A stretch of 64,000 bases of DNA from NCBI GenBank assembly GCA_001303025.1, contig LJNK01000017.1, positions 1 to 64,000 on the forward strand, in the 5' to 3' direction. Made by a program: the position numbers and the translations under genes. A model generated the notes under the pieces. The model was not told the origin of the DNA, made no database searches, and saw only the letters and a list, made by a program, of their open reading frames with translations. This stretch comes from Deltaproteobacteria bacterium SG8_13. GTDB lineage: Bacteria > Desulfobacterota > Desulfobacteria > Desulfobacterales > SG8-13. This document shows positions 52,756 through 61,661 of the stretch, in pieces (position 1 is the stretch's first letter; the number at the start of each line of letters is the position of its first letter).

Positions 52756-53742
52756 CTAATTGGCACCGCCAAAATACCGCATGAACTGCACCCGCTCGTA
52801 GCCGGCCGGGTTGCTGCTTTTGGCCTGGCTCATCTTGCCCCTGAAATCGGAGGGGCTGTCGAATCCTTTCTTTTCCATCCACTGTTCGAGGGTCTTGAGC
52901 ATGGTAAATATGCTGCCTTTGCCCTGCTGGTAGAGCGCGGAGACCACCTGCACCGCGTTGGCGCCGGCCAGGATCTGTTTGATCAGAGCGTTGCCGTCAT
53001 GAACGCCGGTGGAAGCGGCCAGATCGCAGTTGACGCGCTCGGCCATTATGGCGATCCAGCGAAGGGAGATTGCCAGGTCCGATGGATTGCTGAAGACATT
53101 GGAGGAAACCACTTCGAATTTGTCGATATCAAAATCCGGGCTGTAAAAGCGGTTAAACAGCACCAGCCCGGCGATACCGGTCTCCGAAAGCTTCTGGATC
53201 ATAGGGCCCAGGTTGGAAAAATAGTAGCTGATCTTCAAGGCGATTGGAATATCGATTTCCTTTTGAACTTTTTCGATGATTTCGAAATAGGCTTTTTCCT
53301 TTTCTTCGGTTGTACGATCGAACTCCGAGGGCAGAAAAAACATGTTCAGTTCCAGGGCATCCGCACCGGCCTGCTCCAGCTGCTTGGCAAACGAGATCCA
53401 TTCATGGGAATAAACACAGTTGACGCTGGCAATCACGGGGATCGATATGCTTTTTTTACTTTCAGCAATCAGATCGGAATATTTTTTAACCTTTTCGCCC
53501 TTCAGCTGGTAGTCGTAATAATCGAACTGGTCCAGGTTGACGCCTTCCCTGCCGGCTTCTTTCAGGATGTCGTCATATTCGAACATGATCTCTTCTTCAA
53601 AGATCGACTTCAGCACAACGGCGCCCGCACCATTGTCGGCCAGTTCTTTCACCCCTTTTACCGAAGCGCTCAAACCGGAGCTGCCGGCAACAATCGGGTT
53701 GTTCAATTTCAATCCAAGGTACTCGGTGGTAAGATCTGCCAT
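52756..53742 (-). CDS. Dihydroorotate-dehydrogenase-like flavoprotein (328 aa)
   Basis: This is a TIM-barrel FMN protein of the DHOD superfamily: TEYLGLKLNNPIVAGSSGLS, AVVLKSIFEEEI, NMFFLPSEFDRT, ALKISYYFSNLG, AASTGVHDGNALIKQILAGA and ANAVQVVSALYQQG match the family. Its typical active-site residues for orotate chemistry are not clearly conserved (SVNCVYSHEW in place of the catalytic loop). No other pyrimidine gene is nearby. The ATG follows GGGAG. It may use a different substrate, so I do not call it pyrD. Confidence 0.8.
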   Translation of the reverse strand: MADLTTEYLGLKLNNPIVAGSSGLSASVKGVKELADNGAGAVVLKSIFEEEIMFEYDDILKEAGREGVNLDQFDYYDYQLKGEKVKKYSDLIAESKKSISIPVIASVNCVYSHEWISFAKQLEQAGADALELNMFFLPSEFDRTTEEKEKAYFEIIEKVQKEIDIPIALKISYYFSNLGPMIQKLSETGIAGLVLFNRFYSPDFDIDKFEVVSSNVFSNPSDLAISLRWIAIMAERVNCDLAASTGVHDGNALIKQILAGANAVQVVSALYQQGKGSIFTMLKTLEQWMEKKGFDSPSDFRGKMSQAKSSNPAGYERVQFMRYFGGAN

Positions 53743-54127
53743 TGTTTTACTCCCTTTTCGATGTCAATGATTTCCATATGTCGGAACGGCGGGTCAGGGA
53801 CCGGATGTTTTCCGGTCCACACGCAGCATCCTGATAAACCGATGTTGCGGATTTCTGCGCGCATCGGGTGACAGATGATCACAACGCCTGCCTGTGATGC
53901 TGAAAACTCCCGCAGCGATCGGGTCCAGCAATTCCTTGCGCGTCAACCTTCATCCTCTGAGCGCAAGTCAAAACCCCGGCTATCATTTATTGGCAGGAAT
54001 TTCAATTGAAATGTTTGAAGGGTCGGCGCCTGCCGGTTGTGGCCGGCCTTAGAGAAGGGCGGATTTGTAGATTGTCGGAGCAGCGTTGTTTCACCTGCAG
54101 CATCCGAACAACACCGGGCCTGCAAGG
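53743..54127. other. Intergenic region without a gene
   Basis: About 385 bases between the end of cbiK and the start of the DHOD-like gene, both minus-strand. No convincing terminator or ORF is seen; a DHOD-gene promoter is expected here. Confidence 0.4.
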
Positions 54128-55012
54128 CTATTGGTCGAAATGTGCCAGCGGACCCTGGATGTGATCCACCCAGATTTCCACAAAACTGTCGAATTCGGCG
54201 ATCCCTTTCAAAATCAACTCGCACTCGATGCCGGCCTCGGTCAGGATCGTTTTCCACGAATCGGGCTCGTCGCCGGCCATATCGTTTTTGGCATGGTCGC
54301 CGGCAACCGACATAAACGGCATCAGATAGACCTTTTGGATCTTTTTTTCCTGCAGCATGGCAAGCACTTCATCGATGGGCGGATAGCCTTCCACACAGCC
54401 GATGAAGATATTCGGATCCCGACGCTGGACCTGAAACATCAGGGCCGCATAAAACGCGTTGGCCGGATGATGGCTCCCGTGTCCCATAAACACCACCGCC
54501 TCGCTTTTTTTACGGTGCGCGGGAATGATGCCCAGAATCGCATCCACACTGCGCTCCATGTCCTTCTGGGTGGCCAGCAGGGGATATCCCAGCATGATGC
54601 GCTCAAACGCTCCCATGGCCGTGAACGCTCCGACCGTCCGTCGCAGATCGTGAAACTCTGCTCCGCCGATGGTGTGCAGCGACTGAACGGCCACGTGAGT
54701 GAAATCCTCATCCTGCATTCTGGCCAGGGCCACTTCCGGTGAATCGAGCATTTTTCCCTGCCGGGCCAGCTTCTTGCGGATGATGGTCGAAGTGTAGGCC
54801 CAGCGCACCGGAATCCCCGGATAGGCCGCCCTGACTTTTCGGTCGATGTTGTCGAAAGAAACCTGGGTGCTCTGCTCGCTGGAGCCGAAAGCCACCAGCA
54901 GGATACCGACTTTTCTGACTTTCTGGTGGCCGTGGCCGGCTGCATGCACCGGGGTGGTCCCCATCGCCACCAGTGCCAGCAAAACAGCCAGTCCCAATGC
55001 CGTTCTTTTCAT
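54128..55012 (-). CDS. cbiK: Periplasmic sirohydrochlorin cobaltochelatase CbiK-type (294 aa)
   Basis: CbiK inserts cobalt (or iron) into sirohydrochlorin in anaerobic cobalamin or heme synthesis. A signal peptide is clear: MKRTALGLAVLLALVAMG then VHA before AGHGHQ, as in the periplasmic CbiK-P of Desulfovibrio. The chelatase core has GILLVAFGSSEQST, the metal-binding His in FMGHGSHHPANAFYAAL, and MPFMSVAGDHAKNDMAG with the second His. The strong AAGGAGG site sets the ATG at 55012. Upstream are a promoter, a cobalamin riboswitch and a terminator, so cobalamin represses it. No other cobalamin gene is in the window. Confidence 0.93.
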   Translation of the reverse strand: MKRTALGLAVLLALVAMGTTPVHAAGHGHQKVRKVGILLVAFGSSEQSTQVSFDNIDRKVRAAYPGIPVRWAYTSTIIRKKLARQGKMLDSPEVALARMQDEDFTHVAVQSLHTIGGAEFHDLRRTVGAFTAMGAFERIMLGYPLLATQKDMERSVDAILGIIPAHRKKSEAVVFMGHGSHHPANAFYAALMFQVQRRDPNIFIGCVEGYPPIDEVLAMLQEKKIQKVYLMPFMSVAGDHAKNDMAGDEPDSWKTILTEAGIECELILKGIAEFDSFVEIWVDHIQGPLAHFDQ

Positions 55013-55252
55013 CTCAACCCTCCTTGCCGTGCGGTGCGAAGCAGTATCGTTTCTTGCTCTTTTGCGAGCGCTATGGTCTAACCGGTGCGGGAAAAAGCCG
55101 CCCGGGAGGGGATCACCCCCTTCGCCAGGAGACGGAAGCGAAGGAGATTGTTGCCGCGTGATCCCCTCCTTTATGGGGGCTTTGAATCCTCTGCCGGTAT
55201 CAGAGGCCATGTGCGGCTGATCTGCGGTTTTTTCCGCCGATCGGGGAAAAAC

Positions 55253-55290
55253 CAATAAAAAACCCTTCGAGCAAACTCCACTCGAAGGGC
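55253..55290 (-). terminator. Terminator in the cbiK leader, likely the riboswitch off-state
   Basis: On the minus strand a 9-bp perfect stem CCCTTCGAG/CTCGAAGGG (55263-55271 with 55281-55289) with a 9-base loop is followed by TTTTTTATT. It lies ~75 bp downstream of the cobalamin aptamer and ~240 bp before the cbiK start codon, so it can attenuate transcription. Confidence 0.85.
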
Positions 55291-55363
55291 TGCACCCAGC
55301 TTTCTTGACCCTTTTGTTTCGCCCGTGCACTGCTATCTCCGCGTAGAAGCACGGTGCGGTAAG

Positions 55364-55525
55364 CGAGGCAGGTCTTCTGACTCTCGGATCAGCCTACTTT
55401 CTGCGCCTTCCCATCCGGCTCGTGATCCGGAAAGTGGCTTGCTGCAGATTTCGTCCCCGATTACAGCGGCGGGACCGCTCCCGATTTTCACGGGATTCCC
55501 TCTTTGGCCATTGGAGGCGCCTCGG
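55364..55525 (-). promoter_or_regulatory. Cobalamin riboswitch upstream of cbiK
   Basis: The 3' end carries the B12 box AGTCAGAAGACCTGCCT (55366-55382, minus strand). The core has GGGAATCCCGTGAAAATCGGG and CGGTCCCGCCGCTGTAA, the classical aptamer elements. The 5' boundary is set from the promoter and is approximate. With the terminator at 55253-55290 it probably switches off cbiK when adenosylcobalamin is plentiful. Confidence 0.95.
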
Positions 55526-55530
55526 GGGCA

Positions 55531-55560
55531 TTTGTACCCACAACCGGATCGAGTTGTCAA
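55531..55560 (-). promoter_or_regulatory. Promoter of the cobalamin riboswitch-cbiK transcript
   Basis: A perfect -35 TTGACA (55555-55560, minus strand), an 18-bp spacer and TACAAA (55531-55536) predict transcription starting near 55525, just where the riboswitch aptamer begins. Confidence 0.6.
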
Positions 55561-55606
55561 CGTTCATCTGGACAGAGTTGAAAAGCGCGTCGCCGACCGG
55601 CAGCCT

Positions 55607-56314
55607 TCACCGGAATACCGGAGCATCGGTGCGCGTCAGATGCCGGATGCCGGCATGATCGGCGACGATCAGGTCATCCGTCAATCCGATGAACAGGCCG
55701 TTCGCGAGGATGCCCGCGCGGGCCGACAGCAGCGCAGCGAGAGCTTCCGGATCTTCGATGGGACCGAAATGCGCATCGAAGATCGTGTTTCCCTGGTCGG
55801 TGCGCAGCGGCCTGCCATCCGCAAGGTGCCGGATCTCCACGCGCGCCCCCTGTGACATCAGAAACCGCTCCACGCTTTTGGAAGCAAAGGGGAGCACTTC
55901 GACCGGCAGCGGCCAGCGGTCCCCGAGGCGCTGGGACAGCTTGCCGGCGTCGACGATGATCACGTTGCGCCGGCTGGACTGGGCCAGCACCTTTTCCCGC
56001 AGCAGCGCACCGCCGCCTCCTTTGATCAGGTTGAGCTGCGGGTCGACTTCGTCGGCACCATCGATGTTGATGTCCGGCTGCGGGTGTTCGTCCAGCGATG
56101 TCAGCGCAAGTCCCAGCTTTCGGGCGATCCGCTGTGTTTCAGAAGAGCTGGGTACCCCCAGGATGCCTTCGATCCGGCGGCTGTGCGAACGGGAGGCGAT
56201 CTCTGCCAGGGCGAACTTCACCGTGCTGCCGGACCCCAGACCGATCACCATGCCGGATTCGATCAAATCGACAGCAAACCGCGCCGCCTGCTGCTTGAGG
56301 GTGTCCGAACTCAT
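55607..56314 (-). CDS. rpiA: Ribose-5-phosphate isomerase A (235 aa)
   Basis: This interconverts ribose 5-phosphate and ribulose 5-phosphate in the pentose phosphate pathway. Substrate-binding and catalytic motifs are visible: GLGSGSTVKFAL, DINIDGADEVDPQLN (catalytic Asp) and LIKGGGGALLREKVLA (catalytic Lys/Glu). The ATG at 56314 overlaps the pirin stop (ATGA), so the two are translationally coupled. The pentose and pirin pairing has no known functional basis. Confidence 0.95.
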   Translation of the reverse strand: MSSDTLKQQAARFAVDLIESGMVIGLGSGSTVKFALAEIASRSHSRRIEGILGVPSSSETQRIARKLGLALTSLDEHPQPDINIDGADEVDPQLNLIKGGGGALLREKVLAQSSRRNVIIVDAGKLSQRLGDRWPLPVEVLPFASKSVERFLMSQGARVEIRHLADGRPLRTDQGNTIFDAHFGPIEDPEALAALLSARAGILANGLFIGLTDDLIVADHAGIRHLTRTDAPVFR

Positions 56315-57219
56315 CGATGCTGGATGAAAGTGCCGTTTCGATAGTCCTCGAATGCCACCCGGAGCTCTTCCTGGGTGTTCATCACAATGGGTCCCTGCCA
56401 GGCCACCGGTTCGCCGATGGGCCGGCCCGACACCAGTAGGAAACGGACCGGTTCTTCTTCGGTGGTAACGAAAACCTGGTCCCCGGGTTCGAAAAGCACC
56501 AGCGTTTCCTTGCCCACAAGCGCTTCGCGCTGCATGTCGAAATAGCTGGCCCCTTTCACCTCGTAGCCGAACGGCTCCTTTTCCCGGCAGAAGGCACCCC
56601 GACCCTCGATGACGTAGGCGAACACCGTGTGGCCGGATTTGACCGGATGCACATACTCGGTATCCGCCGGCACCCGGATGTCCAGATACGTGGGCTCGGT
56701 GACGATATCTGTCACCGGCCCGGACTTGCCGGCGACAGAGCCGCAGATGATTCTGGCTTTCACGCCGCTGTCCAGCGCCACTTCCGGAATCTGGTCGCTT
56801 TTGACATCCCGGTAACGGGGCGCCATCATCTTTTCGGCAGCCGGCAGGTTGGCCCACAGCTGGAATCCCCACATCTTCCCCTTATCGTCGCCTTTGGGCA
56901 TCTCCTGATGGATGATGCCGCTGCCGGCGGTCATCCACTGTACGTCTCCCGAGCCGATCACCCCCTTGTTGCCCAGGCTGTCGCCGTGCTCGACATCGCC
57001 GTATAGCACGTAGGTGATCGTCTCGATTCCGCGGTGCGGATGCCATGGAAAGCCCTGCAGATAATCCCGGGGCTCGGACGAATGGAAGTCGTCGAGCAAC
57101 AGAAACGGATCGAACACCGGCACCTCGCTGAAACCGAATACCCGCTTCAGGTGAACCCCGGCGCCCTCGATGGTCGGTTTGCTTTTCAGCACCATCCGTA
57201 TTTTTCTGGTTTCACTCAT
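56311..57219 (-). CDS. Pirin-family cupin protein (302 aa)
   Basis: This is a bicupin with the N-terminal metal-binding site in GFPWHPHRGIETITYVL (His-x-His) and a third His/Glu in GSGIIHQEMPKG. The C-terminal cupin (KSGHTVFAYVIEGRGAF) lacks obvious metal ligands, as in other pirins. Some pirins have quercetin 2,3-dioxygenase activity; the cellular role is unclear. It is the middle gene of GNAT-pirin-rpiA, with 8-bp and 4-bp overlaps. Confidence 0.9.
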   Translation of the reverse strand: MSETRKIRMVLKSKPTIEGAGVHLKRVFGFSEVPVFDPFLLLDDFHSSEPRDYLQGFPWHPHRGIETITYVLYGDVEHGDSLGNKGVIGSGDVQWMTAGSGIIHQEMPKGDDKGKMWGFQLWANLPAAEKMMAPRYRDVKSDQIPEVALDSGVKARIICGSVAGKSGPVTDIVTEPTYLDIRVPADTEYVHPVKSGHTVFAYVIEGRGAFCREKEPFGYEVKGASYFDMQREALVGKETLVLFEPGDQVFVTTEEEPVRFLLVSGRPIGEPVAWQGPIVMNTQEELRVAFEDYRNGTFIQHR

Positions 57220-57748
57220 GATCTCTCTCCTGATCGTTCCTACCGTCGGTTCGCAACGAATTGATTTCTCCTGTTTCCGGCCGGGTGGCCGACTCGTGGA
57301 TCGCTTCTGCCAGCTTCATGGTAAGCAACTGGCGGTCATAGTCCCGAAACCCGCGGGAACGGTAAAGCGCACGCGCCCGGTGGTTTGCGCGGCCGACTTC
57401 CAGGTGCAGGGCCCGTACCTGCAGACGGGCGCATTCCCGGACGACGGTGTTCAGCAGTTCTTTGCCCAGTCCCCTGCCCCTGAATGCCGGCCGAACGAAC
57501 AGGTCGTCGACGAACGCATCCCGCCCGCCATATTCCATTGAGAAGCCGAGGGTCAACACGATATAGCCGACCGCCTGGTTGTCCTGCTCGCAAATCCAGA
57601 TTCGTCCAAGGGCCGGGTCCGCCAGCAGCTGTTCGAATGCCCCTGTTGCCGCATCCGTGCGAAGCGAAAAGGCCGATTCGTGATAGAAACGCGCCATCAG
57701 GTCGACGAGGATCGCAATGTCCGCATATGTGGCCGTGCGTATGGGCAT
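57212..57748 (-). CDS. GNAT-family N-acetyltransferase (178 aa)
   Basis: This has the acetyl-CoA-binding motif VRPAFRGRGLGKELLNTVV (R-G-x-G-x-G/A type) and the C-terminal ANHRARALYRSRGFR block. The N-terminus MPIRTATYADIAILVDL is typical. The ATG at 57748 is chosen because that is where the GNAT fold begins; longer starts add proline/arginine-rich sequence. The gene overlaps pirin by 8 bp. The substrate is unknown. Confidence 0.88.
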   Translation of the reverse strand: MPIRTATYADIAILVDLMARFYHESAFSLRTDAATGAFEQLLADPALGRIWICEQDNQAVGYIVLTLGFSMEYGGRDAFVDDLFVRPAFRGRGLGKELLNTVVRECARLQVRALHLEVGRANHRARALYRSRGFRDYDRQLLTMKLAEAIHESATRPETGEINSLRTDGRNDQERDHE

Positions 57749-57911
57749 GTCGGTGGTTTGCAGGCGCCGGTTCTGATGGGGTGGATGTCGGGCGATCGAA
57801 CCCCTGGGGAAATAAACGCAGCGGGTTGACGCCGGCGCAGAGAGATGCACTGTCCGCGTCCTTGCTCAAGGCCGGATCCGACCGGTTTTAGCGTACCGAA
57901 GGGGTTTTAAG

Positions 57912-57979
57912 TTCCCACCACGGTGAAACCCGTCGAGCCCTTTGTCGCTTGCACCAATCCGTTATCGCGGTGGTGGGAA
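57912..57979. repeat. Inverted repeat with 10-bp arms after the glyoxalase-like gene
   Basis: TTCCCACCAC (57912-57921) and GTGGTGGGAA (57970-57979) are perfect inverted arms with a 48-bp loop. They lie in the gap downstream of the glyoxalase-like gene (minus strand). No T-run adjoins, so a terminator role is uncertain. Confidence 0.35.
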
Positions 57980-57999
57980 GAAGCGCCGCCGGGTGAAAA

Positions 58000-58383
58000 T
58001 CACATCTTGTAGCTGATCGCCGATATGTAAGCCCCCTGGGGATCCTGAATCACACAAAAGCGGCCGACCCCCGGTATATCCCGGGGGGGAACGTGAATCT
58101 TTCCGCCGGCAGCTTCGACCTTTTTGGCGGTTTCATCGACATCGTCTACGGTGACATAGGCCCCCCAGACGGGCGGCATTTCACCGGCTTCAGGGGGTAT
58201 GGTCATGATTCCGCCGATCTCCTTTTCCCCGGCTGTAACGACCGTGTAGGTCATCTCCCCCATGGGCTCGTCTTTGTATTGCCATCCGAACGCCTCGCTG
58301 TAAAACGTTTTTGCCGAGGCGACATCGGTGGTCATCAGCTCGTTCCAGCTGAAAGCGCCGTGCTCTTTGAACACGTCATCCAC
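58000..58383 (-). CDS. Glyoxalase/VOC-superfamily protein (127 aa)
   Basis: This is a single vicinal-oxygen-chelate module: FSWNELMTTDVASAKTFYSE begins the fold, VVTAGEKEIGGIMTIPPEAG follows, and RFCVIQDPQGAYISAISYK ends it. This is the CFP-30/YwbC-like group of unknown substrate. A GTG start at 58383 has a good AAAGGAG site; longer frames lack one. It lies downstream of cydX on the same strand. Confidence 0.82.
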   Translation of the reverse strand: MDDVFKEHGAFSWNELMTTDVASAKTFYSEAFGWQYKDEPMGEMTYTVVTAGEKEIGGIMTIPPEAGEMPPVWGAYVTVDDVDETAKKVEAAGGKIHVPPRDIPGVGRFCVIQDPQGAYISAISYKM

Positions 58384-58433
58384 GGCTAGCTCCTTTATAT
58401 CCGGACCTGCAGGCGCCGCACGCCAGACAAGCG

Positions 58434-58544
58434 TTATTCTTCCGAATCCGGACCCAGCATTTCCTGGGTCTCCAACCACATCACGTTTATGATGCCGAAG
58501 GCCACAGCCAGCAAAACGCCCAGTATCCATGAAAAGTACCACAT
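58434..58544 (-). CDS. cydX: Cytochrome bd oxidase small subunit CydX (36 aa)
   Basis: A tiny gene follows cydB by 37 bp. The product begins MWYFSWILGVLLAVAFG and continues with a charged C-terminal tail (a single membrane helix followed by acidic residues), which is the CydX/YbgT pattern. CydX stabilises the CydAB oxidase. AGAGGA lies 9 nt before the ATG at 58544. Confidence 0.85.
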   Translation of the reverse strand: MWYFSWILGVLLAVAFGIINVMWLETQEMLGPDSEE

Positions 58545-58581
58545 ATGATCGATTCCTCTATGTTGGTTTCCGCAGTAAGCG

Positions 58582-59733
58582 CTAATACGCCGTATGCGTT
58601 TCCTTCTGGATTCTCTCCTCCGTCACTTTCCCGCGCATCACCCGGTACACCCAGCTGGTATAGGCCAGCACGATGGGCAAAAAGACCACCACTGCGATGA
58701 ACATCAGATTCAGTGTCCGGTGGCTGGCCGTAACATCATATGCGGTCAGGCTGCTGTTCGCAACGGTGCTGGAGGGCATCACAAAAGGAAACATGGCCAG
58801 GGCCGCGGTCAGAATCACTCCCGCCAGCGACGCCCCGCTGCAGATGAACGCGATCCCGGCACGATGGATGCGCGACAGCCCGATGGCCGCAATGGCGCCG
58901 ACAAAGGCCAGGATCGGGGCCACAATGGTCCACGGAAGGGTGGAGTAGTTCTGCATCCAGGCTCCCTTGATGACGTCTACTTTTTTGTCCAGCGGTGTCA
59001 CCACACCGCCCGGGTCCGGCATCGACGCGATGCTGAACCCCTCGATGGCGTATGCCTGCCAGATTCCGGCAAGGGCAAACGCCGCCATGAAGAGAATGCC
59101 GAACAGCAGAACCGCTTTTTGGGCCCGCTCGTAGATTTCGCCCTCCGTTCGCATCTGCAGAAAAACGGCTCCGTGCATGATCAGCATGCCCAGGCTGACC
59201 ACCCCGGCCAGCAGGGCGAAGGGATTGAGCAGACCCCAGAAGCTGCCGGTATAATAGGGGCGCATGAATTCATCCAGGTAGAACGGAACCCCCTGGAGCA
59301 GGTTGCCGAATGCAACGCCGAATACCAGCGCCGGAACCGCACCGCCGACAAACAGCCCCCAGTCCCACGCACTGCGCCAGCGCGGGTCGGATATTTTGCT
59401 GCGGTATTCAAAACCCACCGGCCGAAAAAACAGGGCAAACAGCACCAGCAGCAGCGCCCAGTAGAAACCGGAGAAGGCGGCGGCATAGACAAACGGCCAG
59501 GCGGCAAATATAGCCCCACCGGCTGTGATGAACCAGACCTGGTTGCCCTCCCAGGTCGGCCCGATGGTGTTGAGCAGCACCCGGCGCTGTTCATCGCTTC
59601 TGGCCACGAACGGAAGCATCGCCCCGATCCCCAGATCAAAGCCGTCCATGATCGCGAATCCGATCAACAGCACGCACACAAACAGCCACCAGATGACTTT
59701 CAGCGTAAAATAATCAAACAAGATGATGGACAT
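58582..59733 (-). CDS. cydB: Cytochrome bd ubiquinol oxidase subunit II (383 aa)
   Basis: This is the second large subunit of the bd oxidase, all-helical. The N-terminus has VIWWLFVCVLLIGFAIMDGF and DLGIGAMLPF, and conserved NQVWFITAGGAIFAAWP follows. The C-terminal half has the ILAFVGAIAAIGL and FPFVMPSSTV segments. The AAGGAG site supports the ATG at 59733. It is followed by cydX and preceded by cydA, 27 bp away. Confidence 0.94.
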   Translation of the reverse strand: MSIILFDYFTLKVIWWLFVCVLLIGFAIMDGFDLGIGAMLPFVARSDEQRRVLLNTIGPTWEGNQVWFITAGGAIFAAWPFVYAAAFSGFYWALLLVLFALFFRPVGFEYRSKISDPRWRSAWDWGLFVGGAVPALVFGVAFGNLLQGVPFYLDEFMRPYYTGSFWGLLNPFALLAGVVSLGMLIMHGAVFLQMRTEGEIYERAQKAVLLFGILFMAAFALAGIWQAYAIEGFSIASMPDPGGVVTPLDKKVDVIKGAWMQNYSTLPWTIVAPILAFVGAIAAIGLSRIHRAGIAFICSGASLAGVILTAALAMFPFVMPSSTVANSSLTAYDVTASHRTLNLMFIAVVVFLPIVLAYTSWVYRVMRGKVTEERIQKETHTAY

Positions 59734-59759
59734 AACTCTTTCTCCTTGGCATCCCGGCA

Positions 59760-61334
59760 CTAGATTGCGGACTGCGGCACCGGTTCCTGTTCGAAGTGGT
59801 AGCGTCCGGTGTGCAGGCTGCTGGGACCGCGCCGGACAAATTTGATCATCAGGTACATCTCTGCGATAAGAAACACCGTGTAGAGCAGGATCAGGCCGAT
59901 CAGGCTGCCGATCAGGTCCCCGACGGTCAGCGTGGATGCCGACAGATAGGTCGGCAGCACTTCACCGATGGTCCACGGCTGGCGGCCGTATTCGGCCACG
60001 AACCAGCCCGCCCAGATGGCAATCCAGGGCAGCGGCAGGCTGTAGAGCAGCGTTTTCAGCAGCCAGCGCTTCCGATCGAAAGTGCGCCAGGCGCAGTAGT
60101 AGAAAGCCAGCCCCACCAGGACCAGCAAATAAAACCCGATGCCGACCATGATGCGAAACGACCAGAACATCCACGAAACCCTCGGGATGGTGTCCGCCGC
60201 AGCCTGTCTGACCTGGGCATCGGTGGCGTCCACAACCCCGGGGGCATAGCGTTTGAGCAGCAGTCCGAATCCCAGATCGGCCTGGTGCTGGTCGAATTGC
60301 TGCCGCGTAGTTTCCGAGCGGTCGCCGCCGCGGATCTTCAGCAGCAAACCGTAAGCCACCATGCCGTTGCGGATGCGTTCCTCGTTTTCGGCAATCAGAT
60401 CCTTGACTCCCGTGATGGGGGTGTCGAGCGAACGCGTGATCAGCAGCCCACCCACCCAGGGGATTTTGACGGCACCGCGGGTCTTTTGCGCCTCCTGATC
60501 CGGGAAACCGACGATGGTAAACGGACTGGGGGTCGGATCGGTATCCCAGTGGGCCTCCATAGCCGCCAGCTTGGCCTTTTGCACCTCGCCGGTAACATAG
60601 CCGCTGGCATCCCCCAATACGATCACCGACAGCACAGAGGCCAGCCCGAAGCCGGTGGCGACCGCAAATGAGCGCCGGGCAAAAGCCAGATCCCTGTTGC
60701 GCAGCAGATAGTAGGAGCTGACAGCCAGGACAAATACGGAGGCAGTTACGTACCCGGCACCGACGGTGTGAACAAATTTGACCTGCGCCACGGGGCTGAA
60801 AAAAAGCTCCGAAAAACTGGCGAGCTCCATGCGCATGGTCTCCGGGTTGAAAGCGGCCCCGGCCGGATACTGCATGAAGGCGTTGGCCACCAGGATCCAC
60901 AGGGCGGAAAGGTTGGAACCGAGAGCCACCAGGAAGGTGACAACCAGATGGGCCCGCTTGCTCAGACGGTCCCATCCGAAAAAGAACAACCCCACGAAGG
61001 TGGATTCCAGAAAAAATGCCATCAGTCCTTCGATGGCCAGGGGTGCGCCGAAAATGTCTCCGACGTAATGGGAGTAATACGCCCAGTTGGTGCCGAACTG
61101 AAACTCCATGGTCAACCCGGTCGTCACCCCCAGGGCAAAATTGATACCGAACAGCTTGCCCCAGAAGCGGGTCATGTCCTTGTAGATCTGCTTGCCGGTC
61201 ATAACGTAAACCGACTCCATGATGAACAGGATCCACGACAACCCCAGCGTCAGGGGAACAAAAATGAAATGGTACATCGAGGTGAGGGCGAATTGCCATC
61301 GCGACAGATCGATAAATGCTTCAGTGGGCAGCAT
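59760..61334 (-). CDS. cydA: Cytochrome bd ubiquinol oxidase subunit I (524 aa)
   Basis: This is the heme-bearing subunit that oxidises quinol and reduces oxygen to water. Early heme ligand His is in [13 protein letters not shown], and acidic proton-path residues are in [15 protein letters not shown]. The quinol-binding (Q) loop around residues 250-390 is long, as in the E. coli-type (L-type) enzyme. The ATG at 61334 has an AAGGAG site. In an anaerobe this oxidase mainly scavenges oxygen. Confidence 0.95.
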   Translation of the reverse strand: MLPTEAFIDLSRWQFALTSMYHFIFVPLTLGLSWILFIMESVYVMTGKQIYKDMTRFWGKLFGINFALGVTTGLTMEFQFGTNWAYYSHYVGDIFGAPLAIEGLMAFFLESTFVGLFFFGWDRLSKRAHLVVTFLVALGSNLSALWILVANAFMQYPAGAAFNPETMRMELASFSELFFSPVAQVKFVHTVGAGYVTASVFVLAVSSYYLLRNRDLAFARRSFAVATGFGLASVLSVIVLGDASGYVTGEVQKAKLAAMEAHWDTDPTPSPFTIVGFPDQEAQKTRGAVKIPWVGGLLITRSLDTPITGVKDLIAENEERIRNGMVAYGLLLKIRGGDRSETTRQQFDQHQADLGFGLLLKRYAPGVVDATDAQVRQAAADTIPRVSWMFWSFRIMVGIGFYLLVLVGLAFYYCAWRTFDRKRWLLKTLLYSLPLPWIAIWAGWFVAEYGRQPWTIGEVLPTYLSASTLTVGDLIGSLIGLILLYTVFLIAEMYLMIKFVRRGPSSLHTGRYHFEQEPVPQSAI

Positions 61335-61661
61335 ATGGCAGCTCCTTGCAAAAATGATGGTTGGCGGTTGTCTGGCCCGCCGCGACGATGTTACTTTAAA
61401 AAGCCATTTGCGTTCTTATCATTACCTTTTGTGTCTTCTCCGTTGCCGGTCTCCGGGTGCAGGGAGGGAAATAACCGGCGCATGGCGCTGATGGTTGCGA
61501 CTGGAATCGTTTGCCGTAATCCGAGCTTTTCACAACAGGACAGAATTTGGTATGGTTTGCCGGTCTGTCGAACCCGTGTAATCTGCCAATCCGAACCACA
61601 TTGCGACAATAGGGTTCATTACAGCTAATGTAATTACATAATACTTGTCAAACGGTTTTCA
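61335..61661. other. Divergent control region between cydA and cydD
   Basis: About 330 bases without a gene. It must hold promoters for both oxidase structural genes and the CydDC exporter genes. The palindromic stretch at 61618-61639 is entered separately. Confidence 0.5.
61618..61639. promoter_or_regulatory. Candidate operator palindrome between cydA and cydD
   Basis: ATTACA-N5-TGTAAT (61618-61634) overlaps a perfect 12-bp palindrome ATGTAATTACAT (61628-61639), 22-43 bp before the cydD start. It may bind a dimeric regulator. It does not match the FNR or Rex consensus sites that I know. Confidence 0.35.

Noticed and set aside
52756-53742. pyrD (pyrimidine dihydroorotate dehydrogenase)
   Set aside because: Family resemblance is clear, but the catalytic loop is not conserved and no other pyrimidine gene is nearby.
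58594-61299. Long frames opposite or out of frame with cydA and cydB
   Set aside because: The cyd genes have unmistakable motifs; the alternative frames have low-complexity His/Gln/Arg composition.
61618-61639. FNR or Rex operator before cydD
   Set aside because: The palindrome lacks TTGAT-N4-ATCAA and the Rex TTGTGA-type arms; left as an unnamed operator candidate.
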